Below are positions 11,086-21,565 of a stretch of 64,000 nucleotides of DNA, in pieces; position 1 is the stretch's first letter, and each line of letters begins with the position of its first letter. The translations under genes and the position numbers were made by a program. Under the pieces are notes generated by a model. That model was not told where the DNA came from. It saw only the letters and a list, made by a program, of their open reading frames with translations, and did no database searches. The DNA comes from Nitrospirota bacterium (lineage in GTDB: Bacteria; Nitrospinota_A; UBA7883): contig JAJRZK010000020.1 in NCBI GenBank assembly GCA_024275315.1, forward strand, positions 36,658-100,657. The letters run 5' to 3'.

Positions 11086-13499
11086 GTTTTCTAACCGAAC
11101 TATCGGAAAGAATTTTCATACTGGACGGGTCCATGGGGGCTCTTTTGCAGGAGCGGGGTCTGCCTAACGGATACGCTCCGGACTTGTGGAACCTCGAGAA
11201 TCCCGATCCTGTCAGGGATGTTCACAGGCAATACGCCGACGCCGGGTCGGACATAATCCTCACCAACACATTCGGCGCCAGCAGACTGCGGCTGGCCGAG
11301 TATGGCGCCGCAAACAAGCTTAAACAGATCAATCACGCCGCTGTCCGGCTCGCCCGCGAGGGGGCTCCCGGTTGTGTCATCGCCGGCGACATCGGTCCGC
11401 TAGGTGGCATAATGGCGCCTTCCGGAGAGATCAGCTTCGACGAAGGCATGGGAATTTTCAGGGAGCAGGCGCGGGCACTGGTCGAGGCGGGGGTGGATCT
11501 GCTCGTGATAGAGACCATGTTCGACCTGATGGAGATCAAGGCGGCTGTCATCGCCGCCAACGAAGTGAGAAAATCCGTACCACTGCTGGCCTCGATGACT
11601 TTCAACACAGACGGAGTGACCGACACCGGCACAGACCCGGTTACCGCCGCGTGTGTCCTAGAAGGTCTCGGAGTGGATATTATAGGTATAAACTGTTCCA
11701 CCGGCCCGGGACCGATGGTCGATGTGGTGGAAAGGCTGGCGGCCACAACAACCCTGCCCATAGCCGTAGAGCCGAACGCCGGTCTTCCCGTCCACAAAGG
11801 CGGCAGGACGGTGTTTGAAATGCCCATGGAAAAGGTGGCCAGCTACGCAGAGTCTTTCGCCCACGCTGGGGCGGATATAATTGGCGGCTGTTGCGGCACT
11901 ACGCCGGATTATATTCGTCTCATCTCCAAAAGCCTGCAAAACATCAGGCCAAAGGAAAGACAGTTTGAAAAGGCGATGTCTTTTACCAGCCGGATGGTGT
12001 CGCTACAGGCGGGCGAGGGACAGCCGTTTATAAAGATAGGGGAGAAAATCAACCCGACCGGCCGCAAGTCGTTCGCGCAATCGATCAAGGACGGCAGGGT
12101 GGACATGATCGTATCCGACGCCCGCAAGCAGTATGAGAGCGGGGCGCTGGCGCTGGACGTGAATGTAGGCGTTCCGCTGGTCGACGAGGCCAGGAGCATG
12201 GAAAAGGCTCTCGTGGCGATGCAGAACGTTGTTCCGATTCCCGTAGTCATAGACAGTTCATACGTTTCGGCGCTTGAGGCGGGTTTGAAAGTGTATCCGG
12301 GACGGGCGTTGCTGAACTCCGTAAACGGTGAGTCCGAGCGTCTGGAAGAAGTGACTCCTCTTGTGAAACGCTACGGGACATCCGTTATCGCGCTTCTCAC
12401 CGAAGACGAAATACCGGAACTGGCTGTGGACAGGCTCAAGATCGCCGAAAAAATCCTTCTTTACCTGGAGGATAACGGGGTGCCGAAAGACCGGGTGATT
12501 TTCGACTGTCTGGCGCTGGTGGTCTCCGCGATGCAGGATGGCGCCCGCCAGACCATAGAAACGGTAAGGGAGATCAAACGCCAGTTTGGATGCCCCACAT
12601 TGCTGGGAGTGTCGAATGTTTCCTTCGGCCTGCCCCAGCGAAGGGTCATTAACAGCTCGTTTCTCGCCATGGCGATGGGAGCGGGGCTGGACGCGGCCAT
12701 CATAAACCCATACGACGAATCCATCACCAGGACTGTCGCCGCCGCTTCTCTTTTCTGCGGACGAGACCCGCAGTGCCGTGTCTACATCGACATGATGGAG
12801 GTCAGCGAGAAAACCGACTCCAAACCGGAAACGGGGGCCGGGCCTAAAACCACAACGGAAAAAATAGCGGCCGCCATACTTGAGGGAGACAAGGACTCCA
12901 TCGAAAACCTGGTCAAACTCGCCCTGGACGAGGGGCATGACGCGCTGGCTTTGTTCGTTGATGTCATGACTCCTTCGATCCGGCGTTTGGGAGACCTTTT
13001 CGCCCAGCGCAAAAAGTTTATCCCGCACCTTGTAGCCGCGGCGGACACAATGAAACGGGGCGTGGCAGTTATCGACCCTCTGTTAAAAAAGTTGCAGGGC
13101 GGTTCTGACAAGGGGACCATCGTTTTCGCCACGGTCAAAGGGGATATACACGATATCGGGAAAAATATTTGTGTGATAATGCTTTCCAATTTCGGATACA
13201 AAGTTATCGACCTCGGCAAAAACGTTCCGGCAGAGGAGATTCTGCGGGCCGCCAGGGAGGATAATGCGGATATAATAGCTCTGTCGGCGTTGATGACGAC
13301 CACCATGATGCAGATGAAGGTCATCGTTGACGAAGTGAGGGAAAAAAACCTTCCATACAAAATCATGGTCGGGGGCGCGGTCGTGACAAAGACTTTTTCC
13401 GACGAGATAGGCGCAGACGCGTATGGAAAAAATATTGGCGAAATTATACCGGTGACATCAAGCCTGATGGAATCGATCGAGAGGCAAGGAACTGTCTGA
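11082..13499 (+). CDS. metH: Cobalamin-dependent methionine synthase, core without activation domain
   Basis: 805 residues; transfers a methyl group from methyltetrahydrofolate to homocysteine through methylcobalamin. Domains in order: homocysteine-binding barrel (about 1-300) with zinc ligands Cys205 (INCSTGP) and Cys270/Cys271 (GGCCGTTP); pterin-binding barrel (about 310-590, beginning KIGEKINPTGRKSF); four-helix cap (about 610-670); B12-binding Rossmann domain with lower-ligand motif DIHDIGKN (Asp688, His690, Gly693). The protein stops where E. coli MetH (1227 residues) continues into the reactivation domain, which is supplied by the gene just upstream. The downstream lipoprotein start overlaps the stop (TGATG). 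Confidence 0.94.
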   Translation: MSFLTELSERIFILDGSMGALLQERGLPNGYAPDLWNLENPDPVRDVHRQYADAGSDIILTNTFGASRLRLAEYGAANKLKQINHAAVRLAREGAPGCVIAGDIGPLGGIMAPSGEISFDEGMGIFREQARALVEAGVDLLVIETMFDLMEIKAAVIAANEVRKSVPLLASMTFNTDGVTDTGTDPVTAACVLEGLGVDIIGINCSTGPGPMVDVVERLAATTTLPIAVEPNAGLPVHKGGRTVFEMPMEKVASYAESFAHAGADIIGGCCGTTPDYIRLISKSLQNIRPKERQFEKAMSFTSRMVSLQAGEGQPFIKIGEKINPTGRKSFAQSIKDGRVDMIVSDARKQYESGALALDVNVGVPLVDEARSMEKALVAMQNVVPIPVVIDSSYVSALEAGLKVYPGRALLNSVNGESERLEEVTPLVKRYGTSVIALLTEDEIPELAVDRLKIAEKILLYLEDNGVPKDRVIFDCLALVVSAMQDGARQTIETVREIKRQFGCPTLLGVSNVSFGLPQRRVINSSFLAMAMGAGLDAAIINPYDESITRTVAAASLFCGRDPQCRVYIDMMEVSEKTDSKPETGAGPKTTTEKIAAAILEGDKDSIENLVKLALDEGHDALALFVDVMTPSIRRLGDLFAQRKKFIPHLVAAADTMKRGVAVIDPLLKKLQGGSDKGTIVFATVKGDIHDIGKNICVIMLSNFGYKVIDLGKNVPAEEILRAAREDNADIIALSALMTTTMMQMKVIVDEVREKNLPYKIMVGGAVVTKTFSDEIGADAYGKNIGEIIPVTSSLMESIERQGTV

Positions 13500-14068
13500 T
13501 GGGTGCGTTGCGACGATTTTTTTGTGTGCTGGCGCTGGGGCTGGTTCTGCTTTGCTCCGCTTGCAGCAGCCTGTTGCCATACAAATATATGAATATCTAC
13601 CGAATGACCGAGCCGGTGGTGTCTACGGACAAAAACTACACCGATGGAAAAGTCAGCGTCAGTTTCTGGATAGACGAAAAGAAAATACATATGCGCCTGA
13701 AAAACCTCATGAGCGAGGAGATAACCATAGACTGGGCGCACGCGTCATACACCCATATCGATGGTGGCAAGCATAGCGTCGCCAATGTCAATTCCCTGTT
13801 TACAGAACGCAGAAACGACCCGGCCCCCACAATCGTACCTCCGGGAGAGACGATAGATGATTATGTGGCCCCTGTGAAAAACGTTGAAAAACTGGAGCAG
13901 TGGACCTGGTATATCTATCCGCTGTTCAACCTGTTTGACGACAAGGCGTTCGACAACAAGGGAAAGACGTTCGGCGTGGACATACCTATACGCGAGGAGG
14001 GCAAATGGGTTACGTATAAGTTCAGGTTTGAAATATCCAATGTGCTTCCGCTTGTGCGTCGGGTCTGA
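13499..14068 (+). CDS. Predicted lipoprotein of unknown function
   Basis: 189 residues with a type II signal sequence: basic MGALRR, hydrophobic core, then LCSAC as the lipobox with the acylated Cys at about residue 21. The mature part looks beta-rich and carries no motif I recognise. It starts on the last base of metH (TGATG overlap), so it is translationally coupled to the methionine synthase operon although no functional link is obvious. It ends 52 bases before the convergent Pro-rich small gene. Confidence 0.7.
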   Translation: MGALRRFFCVLALGLVLLCSACSSLLPYKYMNIYRMTEPVVSTDKNYTDGKVSVSFWIDEKKIHMRLKNLMSEEITIDWAHASYTHIDGGKHSVANVNSLFTERRNDPAPTIVPPGETIDDYVAPVKNVEKLEQWTWYIYPLFNLFDDKAFDNKGKTFGVDIPIREEGKWVTYKFRFEISNVLPLVRRV

Positions 14069-14119
14069 AAACCGGACGCACCCCCCATCTGTTAAAACAC
14101 GCCAGCTCGTATAAAGACT

Positions 14120-14338
14120 TCAGACAGCTATATTGACTGTTCCGCCGATCTCGGCCTCTACAACAGGATTGTTGTTGCCCTGCGGTGTGGGCTGTTGGGC
14201 CTCTTCCAGCGTTCCGGCGGGAGGGGGTGGAGCTTCCTGAGCCGGTGGCGGCGTCTCCTCCGTCGTTTCATTAACCGGCGGCGCGGGAACCGCGGGCGGA
14301 AAAGCGGTATTCACATCAATCCCGCCAATTGTAGGCAT
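14120..14338 (-). CDS. Small Pro/Glu-rich protein of unknown function
   Basis: 72 residues of low complexity: a short start (MPTIGGIDVNTAF), a middle rich in proline, alanine and glutamate (runs of PPP and PPPP), and a non-repetitive end (VVEAEIGGTVNIAV). It has no signal peptide, no membrane segment and no known domain. It is accepted as a gene because a perfect AGGAGG lies 7 bases before the ATG. The Pro-rich middle resembles linkers rather than a folded domain. Function unknown. Confidence 0.6.
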   Translation of the reverse strand: MPTIGGIDVNTAFPPAVPAPPVNETTEETPPPAQEAPPPPAGTLEEAQQPTPQGNNNPVVEAEIGGTVNIAV

Positions 14339-14345
14339 GTGCCAA

Positions 14346-14351
14346 CCTCCT
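14346..14351 (-). promoter_or_regulatory. Shine-Dalgarno site deciding the Pro-rich orphan
   Basis: On the minus strand AGGAGG is followed by a 7-base spacer and the ATG at 14338. This is one of the strongest ribosome-binding sites in the window and is the main support for the 72-residue gene. Confidence 0.75.
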
Positions 14352-14492
14352 GATGATCTATTGTTATTCTAGGTTTTTTTGAGCCGTCATGTCAAACAGC
14401 ATGCCAGCAAAACCCGCTGTGTGCGACCGTTTGGAAAACATTCATCTCTATACGTTTGCCGAAACCCTTTTAATTTGTATAGGTTAACGCAC

Positions 14493-14514
14493 ACACACCA
14501 ATGGAGCGGTGTGT
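14493..14514. repeat. 7-base inverted repeat, possible operator
   Basis: ACACACC and GGTGTGT flank an 8-base centre, giving dyad symmetry about 130 bases upstream of the AIM24-family start. There is no T tract, so it is not an intrinsic terminator. A repressor or activator site is possible but nothing identifies the protein. Confidence 0.35.
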
Positions 14515-14644
14515 CCTGCAAGGATTTTGCGCTGACGCTATGACATACGAAACTTGTTGTATCGGGGTTCGGCTGGAACTACAATTGCTCTTACGGATCA
14601 TCCAATTGACAGATTGAACGATATCTAATTTACTGGAGAGGACG

Positions 14645-15646
14645 ATGTCTAGTTGGTATTACGTAAAAAATAATGAAAAGCAGGGGCCTGTTTCCAAAGA
14701 AGAGATCAAAAACCTCACAGAACAAGGCGCCATCACAGATGACACTTTGCTGTACACAGCAGGAATGAGCGGATGGAAGGCGAAACGTGAATTGAACCTG
14801 TTCAGCCAGGCTGGTCCCGATCTTCCCCCTGTCCCCTCCGGCGGCCAGTCGGCCCATGAAATTGACTACCAGGTGTTTGGCGAGGAAATGCAATTCGTGG
14901 AAATTGAACTTGACCCTGGCGAAAGCGCGGTGGCCGAGGCCGGGTCGATGATGTACATGACCCAAAACGTAAAGATGAGCACGGTGTTTGGCGATGGTAG
15001 CCACAAGTCTTCCGGAGGCGGATTCATGGACAAACTGCTCGGCGCAGGCAAACGGCTTATCACCGGAGAATCCCTGTTTACCACGGTGTTCACTCACACC
15101 GGGTCTTCCGGCAAGGAGAGGGTGGCTTTCGGGGCTCCATACGCGGGGAAAATAATCCCGGTGGACCTCAAATCCATAGGAGGAACGTTGATATGCCAAA
15201 AAGACGCGTTTCTGGCCGCCGCCAAAGGTGTGTCCATCGGGATTCATTTTCAGAAAAAAATCGGCGTGGGCCTGTTCGGTGGCGAAGGGTTTATCATGCA
15301 GAAGCTCGAAGGTGACGGATGGACATTCGTGCACGCAGGTGGAAACATCGTCGAGAAGGAGCTACAGGCGGGTGAAACTCTTCGTGTGGATACGGGTTGC
15401 CTTGTGGCGTTAAAACCGTCTGTAAGCTATGACATTGAATTTGTTGGTGATGTGAAATCGGCGATATTCGGCGGCGAGGGCTTTTTCTTCGCTACACTTC
15501 GGGGACCTGGCCACGTGTGGTTGCAATCATTGCCGTTGTCCAGGCTGGCGGGACGGATTTATTCTGCGGCTCCGCAGACCGGCGGCACGAGAAAAGGCGA
15601 GGGGTCTGTCCTTGGCGTATTGGGTGATTTTGTCGATGGTGACTAG
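14645..15646 (+). CDS. AIM24/TIGR00266 family protein with N-terminal GYF_2 domain
   Basis: 333 residues. Residues 3-50 form a GYF_2 domain (SWYYVKNNEKQGPVSKEEI, then GMSGWK), a small fold thought to bind proline-rich peptides. From about residue 75 the protein matches the AIM24 family: EIELDPGESAVAEAGSMMYM, GEG and GFFFATLRGPGHVWLQSLP, a beta-roll protein of uncertain role, named for yeast mitochondrial biogenesis. No signal peptide. It is divergent from the Pro-rich orphan 306 bases away, a notable pairing given the GYF_2 domain. GGAGAGG 3 bases before the ATG supports the start. Confidence 0.85.
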   Translation: MSSWYYVKNNEKQGPVSKEEIKNLTEQGAITDDTLLYTAGMSGWKAKRELNLFSQAGPDLPPVPSGGQSAHEIDYQVFGEEMQFVEIELDPGESAVAEAGSMMYMTQNVKMSTVFGDGSHKSSGGGFMDKLLGAGKRLITGESLFTTVFTHTGSSGKERVAFGAPYAGKIIPVDLKSIGGTLICQKDAFLAAAKGVSIGIHFQKKIGVGLFGGEGFIMQKLEGDGWTFVHAGGNIVEKELQAGETLRVDTGCLVALKPSVSYDIEFVGDVKSAIFGGEGFFFATLRGPGHVWLQSLPLSRLAGRIYSAAPQTGGTRKGEGSVLGVLGDFVDGD

Positions 15647-15685
15647 TATATGCGCAGGTTATGATAATATACAGCTCCCCAGGCG

Positions 15686-16252
15686 ATGAGTGGTAAGCTG
15701 ATAGTCGGGATCACCGGCGCCTCCGGTGTAATCTACGGAATCAGATTACTCGAGGCGGTCCGTAAATACGCGGAAAATGTCTCGGCCCACCTTGTCATGT
15801 CCCCAGCCGGGGGAAAAAATGTCCTTATCGAAACGGGCTACACCGTCGACCAGGTCAAATCGCTGGCGGAAGACGCAAGCGACCATTCAGACCTTGCCGC
15901 GGCCATTTCCAGCGGGTCCTGTGTGACAATGGGAATGGTCGTGGCGCCATGCTCCATCAGGACGCTATCGGATATAGCGCATTCCAACTGCAACAACCTT
16001 CTGGCGAGAGCCGCCGACGTGACATTGAAAGAGAGGCGCAAGCTGGTCCTGGTTCCCCGCGAAACTCCTTTGCATAAAGGGCATATAAAGCTGATGGCGA
16101 AAGCCGCGGATATCGGGGCTGTGATATTGCCCCCGTTTCCGGCTTTTTATCACCGTCCCAAGACTATTGACGACATTATAAACCATACGATCGGCAAGAT
16201 ATTTGACCAGTTCGGGCTGGAGCACGATCTGTATGACAGATGGCGCGGTTAA
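15686..16252 (+). CDS. ubiX: Flavin prenyltransferase UbiX
   Basis: Makes prenylated FMN, the cofactor of UbiD-type decarboxylases, from FMN and dimethylallyl phosphate. In 188 residues it shows LIVGITGASGVIYGIRLLEA at the N-terminus (FMN phosphate loop), VVAPCSIRTLSDIAH and the characteristic LVPRETPLHKGHIKLM. Length is as usual (about 190). No ubiD homologue lies in the window. Its last 27 coding bases are duplicated imperfectly just downstream. Confidence 0.95.
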   Translation: MSGKLIVGITGASGVIYGIRLLEAVRKYAENVSAHLVMSPAGGKNVLIETGYTVDQVKSLAEDASDHSDLAAAISSGSCVTMGMVVAPCSIRTLSDIAHSNCNNLLARAADVTLKERRKLVLVPRETPLHKGHIKLMAKAADIGAVILPPFPAFYHRPKTIDDIINHTIGKIFDQFGLEHDLYDRWRG

Positions 16253-16331
16253 AACCAGTATACAAACCAACTAACCACACACCGGCACTTTGTACAAAGG
16301 GCGATCTGCGTGACAGATGGCGCGGTTAAAA
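16225..16331 (+). repeat. Imperfect 30-base direct duplication of the ubiX 3' end
   Basis: Bases 16225-16254 (the end of ubiX with its stop) recur at 16302-16331 with two adjacent mismatches (TA versus CG). The copies are 77 bases apart. The second copy is noncoding, lying between ubiX and the convergent reductase. It looks like a local duplication scar. Confidence 0.8.
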
Positions 16332-16387
16332 AAACACCCCCACCCGAAGCTGGCCCGGCGCGACAGCCGGATGACGCATCGGTTGTG

Positions 16388-17203
16388 TCACCAAAACCTC
16401 TCCACATGGATCTGACCCGGATCCTTTTTCTTGTGCTCCTTGAACCCCTCGGCCTCCAGCTTTGCCACCATCGTCTCTATCATGGCAGGGGCTCCGCACA
16501 GGAAGATGTGTGTATTATCCGGTTTCGGCGGCTCGCCCCAGGCTCTTTCCAGGGTTTTGTTGTCCCACAAATCCTGGACATACCCTGTATCACCTGTCCA
16601 TCCCTCTTTTTCGTCATCCGGACGGCTGATAATGGGCTGGTACGAGAAGTTTTTGCAATAGTAGGACAAGGTGACAAGCTCCGCCCTGTAACCGAGATCC
16701 CATGAATGGCGAGCTCCATGCAGCACGGCGAACTTGCGCGTGTCGTCGGCCATGAATGTTGTCCGGATCATGCTCATGTAAGGGGCAATCCCTGTGCCGG
16801 TCGCCACAAGGGCCAGGTTCATTTCCTCAGAAACCTGGTCCAGGGTGAACATGCCCTTGAATTTGATCGACATAAACAGGCCATCACCTTCCTTCAGGGC
16901 GAAAAGACGCGGCGTGAGCGAACCGGACCGGACCAGGGTTATGTAAAGCTCTACATATTCCTTTTGCTTGGACGAGGACGCTATGGAATAAGCTCGCTTG
17001 ATCAGTTGATCCGGATTGGAGGGCGGACTCTCCGGATCGGAAAGCTCCACCCGCTTCGCAGACCAGGGTAGCCCTATGGCGACATATTGTCCCGCCTTGA
17101 AATCCGGCATGCTCCAACTATCGGGCCTGACCCGCAGAATCATAAGTCCCGGCGCGAATTCGGTTTTTTTGACAACTACGGCGTTGATATCTGTTTCGCT
17201 CAT
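16388..17203 (-). CDS. Ferredoxin/flavodoxin-NADP+ reductase family oxidoreductase
   Basis: 271 residues of the FNR superfamily. FAD-binding motif RAYSIASS (about residue 70), NAD(P)-binding GTGIAPYMSMI (about 138), the CGAP segment LCGAPAMIETM near the end, and the terminal HVERFW with an aromatic last residue, as in bacterial Fpr proteins where it stacks on the flavin. Shuttles electrons between NADPH and ferredoxin or flavodoxin. No membrane segment. Monocistronic by context: convergent with ubiX and divergent from yqeY. AAGGA precedes the ATG. Confidence 0.88.
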   Translation of the reverse strand: MSETDINAVVVKKTEFAPGLMILRVRPDSWSMPDFKAGQYVAIGLPWSAKRVELSDPESPPSNPDQLIKRAYSIASSSKQKEYVELYITLVRSGSLTPRLFALKEGDGLFMSIKFKGMFTLDQVSEEMNLALVATGTGIAPYMSMIRTTFMADDTRKFAVLHGARHSWDLGYRAELVTLSYYCKNFSYQPIISRPDDEKEGWTGDTGYVQDLWDNKTLERAWGEPPKPDNTHIFLCGAPAMIETMVAKLEAEGFKEHKKKDPGQIHVERFW

Positions 17204-17346
17204 AACGTTCCTTTAGTTATTATCGAGTATCGGATTGCAACAACCTCCCGTTTTTTTATAGTCTTACAGCAACCACCCCACGTCAAGGGCATATTCGTCG
17301 CTGGCGGATTTGCTTTTGTACATTTATATCCCCCCATATTAAGGAG

Positions 17347-17375
17347 TTGACAGATAAGCCTGTTGGAGCTATCTT
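17347..17375 (+). promoter_or_regulatory. Candidate sigma-70 promoter for yqeY-dnaG-rpoD
   Basis: Consensus -35 TTGACA at 17347-17352, a 17-base spacer, and TATCTT at 17370-17375 (4 of 6 matches to TATAAT). Transcription would start near 17382, leaving about 57 untranslated bases before the yqeY ATG. Confidence 0.5.
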
Positions 17376-17438
17376 CCTTATGAAACCATAAATCCCTGAT
17401 TCAGTAATCATCGAGAATCATTGAGACCACCCGCGCTT

Positions 17439-17885
17439 ATGAACCTTAAAGAGCGCCTTTTCGAGGATATGAAATCCGCGATGAAATCAAAGGAGCCCGT
17501 TCGCCTGTCCACAATCCGCATGACGTTAAACGCCATAAAAAACAAAGAGCTGGAACAAGGCGGCGAGCTTGACGACACTGCTTTGGCTGACATCGTGTCC
17601 AAGTCGATCAAGCAACGGAGGGATTCGGCGTCGCAATACAAAAAAGCCGGCAGGGAGGAACTCGCCAGCAAGGAAGAAGCGGAAATAGCCGTGCTGATGG
17701 AATATCTGCCCGAACAGCTGAATGAAGATGAGCTTCGCTCAATGTGCGTAAAAGCCATTGAGGAATCGGGAGCGAGCGATATGACCCAGATAGGCAAAGT
17801 TATGAAGCTACTGATGCCGAAGGTTAAAGGTAGGGCCGATGGAACGACGGTAAACAAGATGGTAAAACAGATTCTCGGCTCCTGA
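17439..17885 (+). CDS. yqeY: GatB/YqeY domain protein
   Basis: 148 residues from the ATG at 17439 (MNLKERLFEDMKSAMKSK); a TTG at 17421 would add six unconserved residues. It matches the YqeY family, a helical domain shared with the tail of the GatB amidotransferase subunit and thought to touch tRNA. The pattern VRLSTIRMTLNAIKNKE and LMEYLPEQLNEDELR is typical. It lies 33 bases before dnaG, in the place it holds in many rpsU-yqeY-dnaG-rpoD operons; no rpsU is found upstream here. Confidence 0.92.
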   Translation: MNLKERLFEDMKSAMKSKEPVRLSTIRMTLNAIKNKELEQGGELDDTALADIVSKSIKQRRDSASQYKKAGREELASKEEAEIAVLMEYLPEQLNEDELRSMCVKAIEESGASDMTQIGKVMKLLMPKVKGRADGTTVNKMVKQILGS

Positions 17886-17918
17886 ACACCCTACATTTTT
17901 TATCACCTGTAAAACCAC

Positions 17919-19673
17919 ATGGCGCAAATACCGGATCATATAATTAGCGATATCAGAAACCGGGCGGATATCGTGGAAGTTGTGTCCGGATATATATCAC
18001 TTAAAAAAGCCGGCGCGAACTACCGCGCCCTGTGCCCTTTCCACGAGGAAAAAACCGCGTCTTTCAACGTTAATCCCGCAAAACAGATATTTCATTGTTT
18101 TGGTTGCGGGGAAGGTGGTAACGCTTTTACCTTCGTGATGAAATACGAAAACATATCCTTCCCGGAAGCTGTGCGCCTTCTGGCGGGGCAATATGGTGTC
18201 CAGATCCCCTTTACCGGAGGTGGCAAGCTCGATGATGAAACAGGCAAGCTGTACCAGGTAATGGAGGCCGCCGCAACTTTTTTCAGCAGACAGTTAGAAA
18301 AAACAACCACTTCCGGCCCGGCGCGTGATTACATGAAAAAACGGAATTTCACCCCTGACCTGGTAAACCTGTTCCGTATAGGCTGGGCTCCGGATGAATG
18401 GGAAATGTTGACCCGGAGCCTTGCAGAGTCCGGTTTTACCAGAAAAACCATCGAAACAGCAGGATTGGGCAAAATATCCTCCAGGGGAAACCTGATCGAC
18501 CATTTCAGAAACAGGCTGATATTCCCGATCGCCGACGTTGGCGGCAGGATAATCGGCTTTGCTGGAAGAGTCATAGATGAGGAGCAAAAAAGGGGACCCA
18601 AATATATAAACAGCCCGGAAACCCCTATATACAACAAAAGCAGGGTCTTATACGGAATCGACCTTGCCAGGACCAGGGCTCGCGAGGCAAATACGCTGTA
18701 TGTGGTGGAGGGTTATATGGATGTGATTTCGCTCCATGCCGCCGGCGTCAAAAATTGCGCGGCCGTGGCCGGGGTGGCGTTCACCCCGAAGCAGGCCGAA
18801 ACCATCCGGCGCATATGCGATAACGTGGTGGTGGTGTTCGATTCGGACAGCGCCGGGGTCGCCGCCGCCCGCAAAAGTTTGCCGACTCTTCTCGACGCGG
18901 GACTTAAAGCCCGGGTGTTATCCCTCCCCGGCGCCAAGGATCCTGATGAATTCGTATCCAAACATGGACGGGATGAGTTTTTGCGTCTCGCCGCAAAGGC
19001 CAGCCCGTTTCCCCAGTTCATTATCGATAATGTCATGAAATCGGCCGATCTTGAAAGTGTGGAGGGGCGCGTAAAAGCGACAAAAGAGGTGATGCCTTTC
19101 CTGCGCAGGATAAAAGACGAAATGGAACGCTCTGAATATATTCAAATATTGTCGGACAGAACGGGCGTTGGCGCGCTAAACATACAAAAAGAAACAAAAT
19201 CATCCACCCCTAAAACGGTTTTACGTTTAAAAACAACCAGTTTAGGCAATACATCGGCCAGATCGCAAGCGGAAAAAATACTCGTCAGAATCCTGCTGGA
19301 CAACCCGCATTATCTTGAAAGCCTGGCTTCGGAGCTTTCTGCCGACAATTTCACGAATCAAGCGTACAAAAACATGTTCGAGCTGATTTTGGGCGCAAAG
19401 GAGCGGGGGATAACCGGAACCGCCGGCATATTAAGCCTTGATATGGATGACACACTTAGAAAATCGCTGGCCGGCCTGTCACTGCAAACAGGCCTTTTTG
19501 ATGAGGCGGATATGGAAAAAGTGGCGAAAGACTGTGTCAACCGGATACGATACCACCCGGACGAGAGGCGACTCAGGCTTGAAGAGCAGATTATCGCGGT
19601 AAAGGAAGGTAAAATGAATAAATTCAAGGAAGCGCAAAAAAAATATATTGAATCCAGAGGTAATAGGATATAA
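17919..19673 (+). CDS. dnaG: DNA primase
   Basis: Synthesises RNA primers for DNA replication. 584 residues, the usual size. N-terminal CHC2 zinc-binding domain with Cys39, His42, Cys60 and Cys63 (ALCPFHEEK, IFHCFGCGEGG); RNA polymerase domain; TOPRIM catalytic core with VVEGYMDVISLH and VVFDSDSAGVAA; C-terminal helicase-binding region (about 440-584), poorly conserved as usual. Sits between yqeY and rpoD, 37 bases before the latter, forming the macromolecular-synthesis operon. Confidence 0.97.
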   Translation: MAQIPDHIISDIRNRADIVEVVSGYISLKKAGANYRALCPFHEEKTASFNVNPAKQIFHCFGCGEGGNAFTFVMKYENISFPEAVRLLAGQYGVQIPFTGGGKLDDETGKLYQVMEAAATFFSRQLEKTTTSGPARDYMKKRNFTPDLVNLFRIGWAPDEWEMLTRSLAESGFTRKTIETAGLGKISSRGNLIDHFRNRLIFPIADVGGRIIGFAGRVIDEEQKRGPKYINSPETPIYNKSRVLYGIDLARTRAREANTLYVVEGYMDVISLHAAGVKNCAAVAGVAFTPKQAETIRRICDNVVVVFDSDSAGVAAARKSLPTLLDAGLKARVLSLPGAKDPDEFVSKHGRDEFLRLAAKASPFPQFIIDNVMKSADLESVEGRVKATKEVMPFLRRIKDEMERSEYIQILSDRTGVGALNIQKETKSSTPKTVLRLKTTSLGNTSARSQAEKILVRILLDNPHYLESLASELSADNFTNQAYKNMFELILGAKERGITGTAGILSLDMDDTLRKSLAGLSLQTGLFDEADMEKVAKDCVNRIRYHPDERRLRLEEQIIAVKEGKMNKFKEAQKKYIESRGNRI

Positions 19674-19710
19674 TTAAGGATTTGATTTTACTTGTAACGG
19701 AGTACTTTCG

Positions 19711-21444
<1,734 letters not shown>

Positions 21445-21488
21445 GCCCGGCCGGCTTATTGCTGATTCGCCGCCAAGCGGCTCCCCTT

Positions 21489-21565
21489 GGGCCCATAGCT
21501 CAATTGGCTAGAGCCTCCGGCTCATAACCGGATGGTTCCAGGTTCGATTCCTGGTGGGCCCACCA
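21489..21565 (+). tRNA. tRNA with CAU anticodon, probably tRNA-Ile2 (lysidine type), otherwise elongator Met
   Basis: A complete 77-base cloverleaf with encoded CCA. Acceptor GGGCCCA pairs TGGGCCC; the anticodon stem TCCGG/CCGGA encloses loop CTCATAA; the T arm is CCAGG-TTCGATT-CCTGG. The 1-72 pair is G-C and the anticodon stem lacks three G-C pairs, so it is not initiator tRNA. The acceptor has C4-G69 and C5-G68, features recognised by TilS, which favours tRNA-Ile2 decoding AUA after lysidine modification. It lies 44 bases after rpoD. Confidence 0.93.

Larger units (their letters stand above)
14339..14644. other. 306-base intergenic region upstream of the AIM24-family gene
   Basis: Divergent spacer between the Pro-rich orphan (minus) and the AIM24-family gene (plus). 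It holds the orphan's ribosome-binding site, an inverted repeat at 14493-14514, and GGAGAGG just before the ATG at 14645. No convincing sigma-70 promoter or RNA gene was found. Confidence 0.5.

Noticed and set aside
14606..14634. TTGACA with TTTACT 17 bases on, upstream of the AIM24-family gene
   Set aside because: Transcription would begin about 4 bases before the ATG and miss the ribosome-binding site, and the -10 matches only 4 of 6.
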